NCBI RefSeq assembly: GCF_019218885.1
Contig: NZ_JAHUWT010000003.1
Location: 496,001-560,000 of the forward strand
Direction: 5' to 3'
Source of the DNA: Bordetella sp. BOR01
GTDB lineage: Bacteria; Pseudomonadota; Gammaproteobacteria; Burkholderiales; Burkholderiaceae_B
DNA length: 64,000 nt
In this document: positions 62,873 to 64,000 of the stretch, piece by piece
Layout: every line of letters starts with the position of its first letter
Numbering within the stretch: the stretch's first letter is position 1
Translations under genes and position numbers: made by a program
Notes under the pieces: generated by a model
What the model saw: only the letters and a program-made list of their open reading frames with translations
The model's database searches: none
Told to the model about the DNA's origin: nothing

Positions 62873-63846
62873 GGCGCACGTCTGCCAGTTTGCCGCTCGA
62901 TCAGCGCCTGCCGTTCGGCAAGCGCATTGGCCTGCTTCAAGTGCGCCATATCCACCAGCACGCCGTCATCGCCCACCGCCCCCTGCCCTTGCCGGTTCGA
63001 GGCATCGATCATCGCGCGGATGCGAGTGGCCCAGGCCAGTTGTTCGTCCGTGGGCGAAAAGGCCTCGTTGGCCAGGCCGACCTGGCTGGGATGGATGGCC
63101 CACTTGCCCTCGAAGCCCAGCGCGGCCGCACGCTGTGCGCAAGCCTGGAAACCTTCGGTATCGCCGTAGTCGGTAAACGGGCCGTCGATGGGCCGCAGGC
63201 CATTGGCGCGGCAGGCATTGGCGATGCGGGCCATGGCGAAATGCCATTGGTCGTTCCAGTGGTGTTCGCGCGCGGCGCCCTGCCCGTGTGTCAGGATGGC
63301 ATAGCGCGGGCTGGGCGTGCCGAACACGGGATCGTAGGTACGCATGTCCACCGTATAGTCGCCCACGCCGAAGATCATGGCCTCCAGGCGCCGGGAACTG
63401 GCGGCGATCGCTTCCACGTTGGCCACGCCGCGCGCGGTCTCGATCAAGACTTCGATGCCGGTGCGCTTGTCGCGGCGGGTCTCGCGTTCGATCAAGGTCA
63501 GTATCTGGTCCACGAACTGCACATCGAAGGCCGAACCCGCCTTGGGCAACAAGATCAGGTCCAGGCGCGGCGCGTGGCGCGCCACATCGACAATATCCTG
63601 CAGCGCCCAGGGAGTATCCAGGCCATTGACGCGCACCGCCAGCGTCTTGGCGCCCCAGTCGATATCGTTGAGCGCGGCGATGGCCTGGCTGCGCGCCTGG
63701 TCTTTCAACTGCGGCGCCACGGCGTCTTCCAGGTCCAGGAAGACCACATCGGCGGCACTGGCCGCCGCCTTGGCGAAAAACTGCGAACGGCTGGCCGGCA
63801 CCGCCAGTTCGGAACGGTGCAGGCGCGATGGAACGGTGCAGGTCAT
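62869..63846 (-). CDS. HpcH/HpaI aldolase/citrate lyase family protein (CitE-like)
   Basis: A 325-residue TIM-barrel lyase. RSELAVPASRSQFFAKAAASAADVVFLDLEDAV is the CitE/malyl-CoA lyase opening with the metal-binding acidic residues; IEVLIETARGVANVEAIA holds the second Glu; GDYTVDMR and WAIHPSQV follow. Related to L-malyl-CoA/beta-methylmalyl-CoA lyases. The ATG at 63846 is preceded by CGGAG. It likely cleaves or forms a C-C bond of an acyl-CoA; partner genes may lie right of the window. Confidence 0.88.
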   Translation of the reverse strand: MTCTVPSRLHRSELAVPASRSQFFAKAAASAADVVFLDLEDAVAPQLKDQARSQAIAALNDIDWGAKTLAVRVNGLDTPWALQDIVDVARHAPRLDLILLPKAGSAFDVQFVDQILTLIERETRRDKRTGIEVLIETARGVANVEAIAASSRRLEAMIFGVGDYTVDMRTYDPVFGTPSPRYAILTHGQGAAREHHWNDQWHFAMARIANACRANGLRPIDGPFTDYGDTEGFQACAQRAAALGFEGKWAIHPSQVGLANEAFSPTDEQLAWATRIRAMIDASNRQGQGAVGDDGVLVDMAHLKQANALAERQALIERQTGRRAP

Positions 63847-63891
63847 GGACTGGACTCCGTAGCAAGTCAGCAATGAAAAAGACAAGAATGC

Positions 63892-64000
63892 CTAGGGCCG
63901 GGTCCCGCCGGACCGGGCCGCGATGGCGGCGGCCCGCGCCAGCAGCCGGCGCGCGGGCGGCACCAGGTCGACCGCCACGAACACACCGTCCACCACGGCC
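63892..64000 (-). CDS. C-terminal end of an unidentified protein (cut by window edge)
   Basis: The minus frame is open from the right edge to a TAG at 63892-63894, giving the final 35 residues (Ala/Arg-rich, ending SGGTRP). It lies 45 bp before the CitE-like start and on the same strand, so it is probably the preceding operon gene. Too short to identify. Confidence 0.6.
   Translation of the reverse strand, partial: AVVDGVFVAVDLVPPARRLLARAAAIAARSGGTRP

Overview
The window is 64 kb of GC-rich, tightly packed bacterial chromosome. Gene content and order (trpE-trpG-trpD-trpC next to rpe-gph and apaG-mltA, several solitary Bug-type tricarboxylate substrate-binding proteins, many LysR regulators) suggest a betaproteobacterium of the Alcaligenaceae, close to Bordetella or Achromobacter. 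This is inferred from gene content; no rRNA or tRNA gene was seen to anchor it. I found no CRISPR array, insertion sequence, prophage or integrase.

Region 1 (1-14,061) is core metabolism. It holds the end of an M61 peptidase, a flavin oxidoreductase, folB, ttcA, and a leftward operon apaG-mltA-FAD hydroxylase-dsbC-2-hydroxyacid dehydrogenase. Rightward genes are rpe, gph and the trp operon, which is preceded by a Trp-rich leader peptide and an attenuator terminator. A 55-residue lipoprotein ends the region. Region 2 (14,072-27,873) is mixed accessory and housekeeping: an SDR, a DsbA-like isomerase with a DUF2917 partner, LysR, a secreted metallo-beta-lactamase-fold protein, aqpZ, an acyl-CoA thioesterase, MarR, and tctBA without tctC. 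Next comes a MarR-controlled flavin monooxygenase/DUF2783/Bug cluster with two palindromic operators, then a lipoprotein hydrolase and an NlpD-like envelope protein.

Region 3 (27,919-40,153) is a nitrogen island: the urea ABC transporter urtABCDE facing allophanate hydrolase, urea carboxylase and a GntR regulator. The 455-bp divergent gap holds two near-consensus sigma-54 promoters, one for each arm. Between them lie two NtrC-like enhancer sites 21 bp apart, and a GntR-like palindrome sits near the rightward start. Imported urea would be carboxylated to allophanate and hydrolysed to ammonia and CO2 without urease.

Region 4 (40,154-43,659) has a TetR/MFS efflux pair with near-identical palindromes before each gene, then a phosphoribosyltransferase-HAD fusion. 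Region 5 (43,671-52,684) is a leftward peptide-use operon: an M81 (MlrC-like) peptidase, a Dpp-type ABC transporter in order A-B-C-D-F, an internally deleted ornithine cyclodeaminase remnant, and an amidase with an unusual C-terminal domain. Region 6 (53,000-64,000) holds two Bug proteins, two paralogous LysR genes tail to tail, an FMN hydroxyacid oxidase, a hydroxyisobutyrate-dehydrogenase-like enzyme, otsBA for trehalose, a DehI-like protein and a CitE-like lyase. The right edge cuts a further leftward gene.
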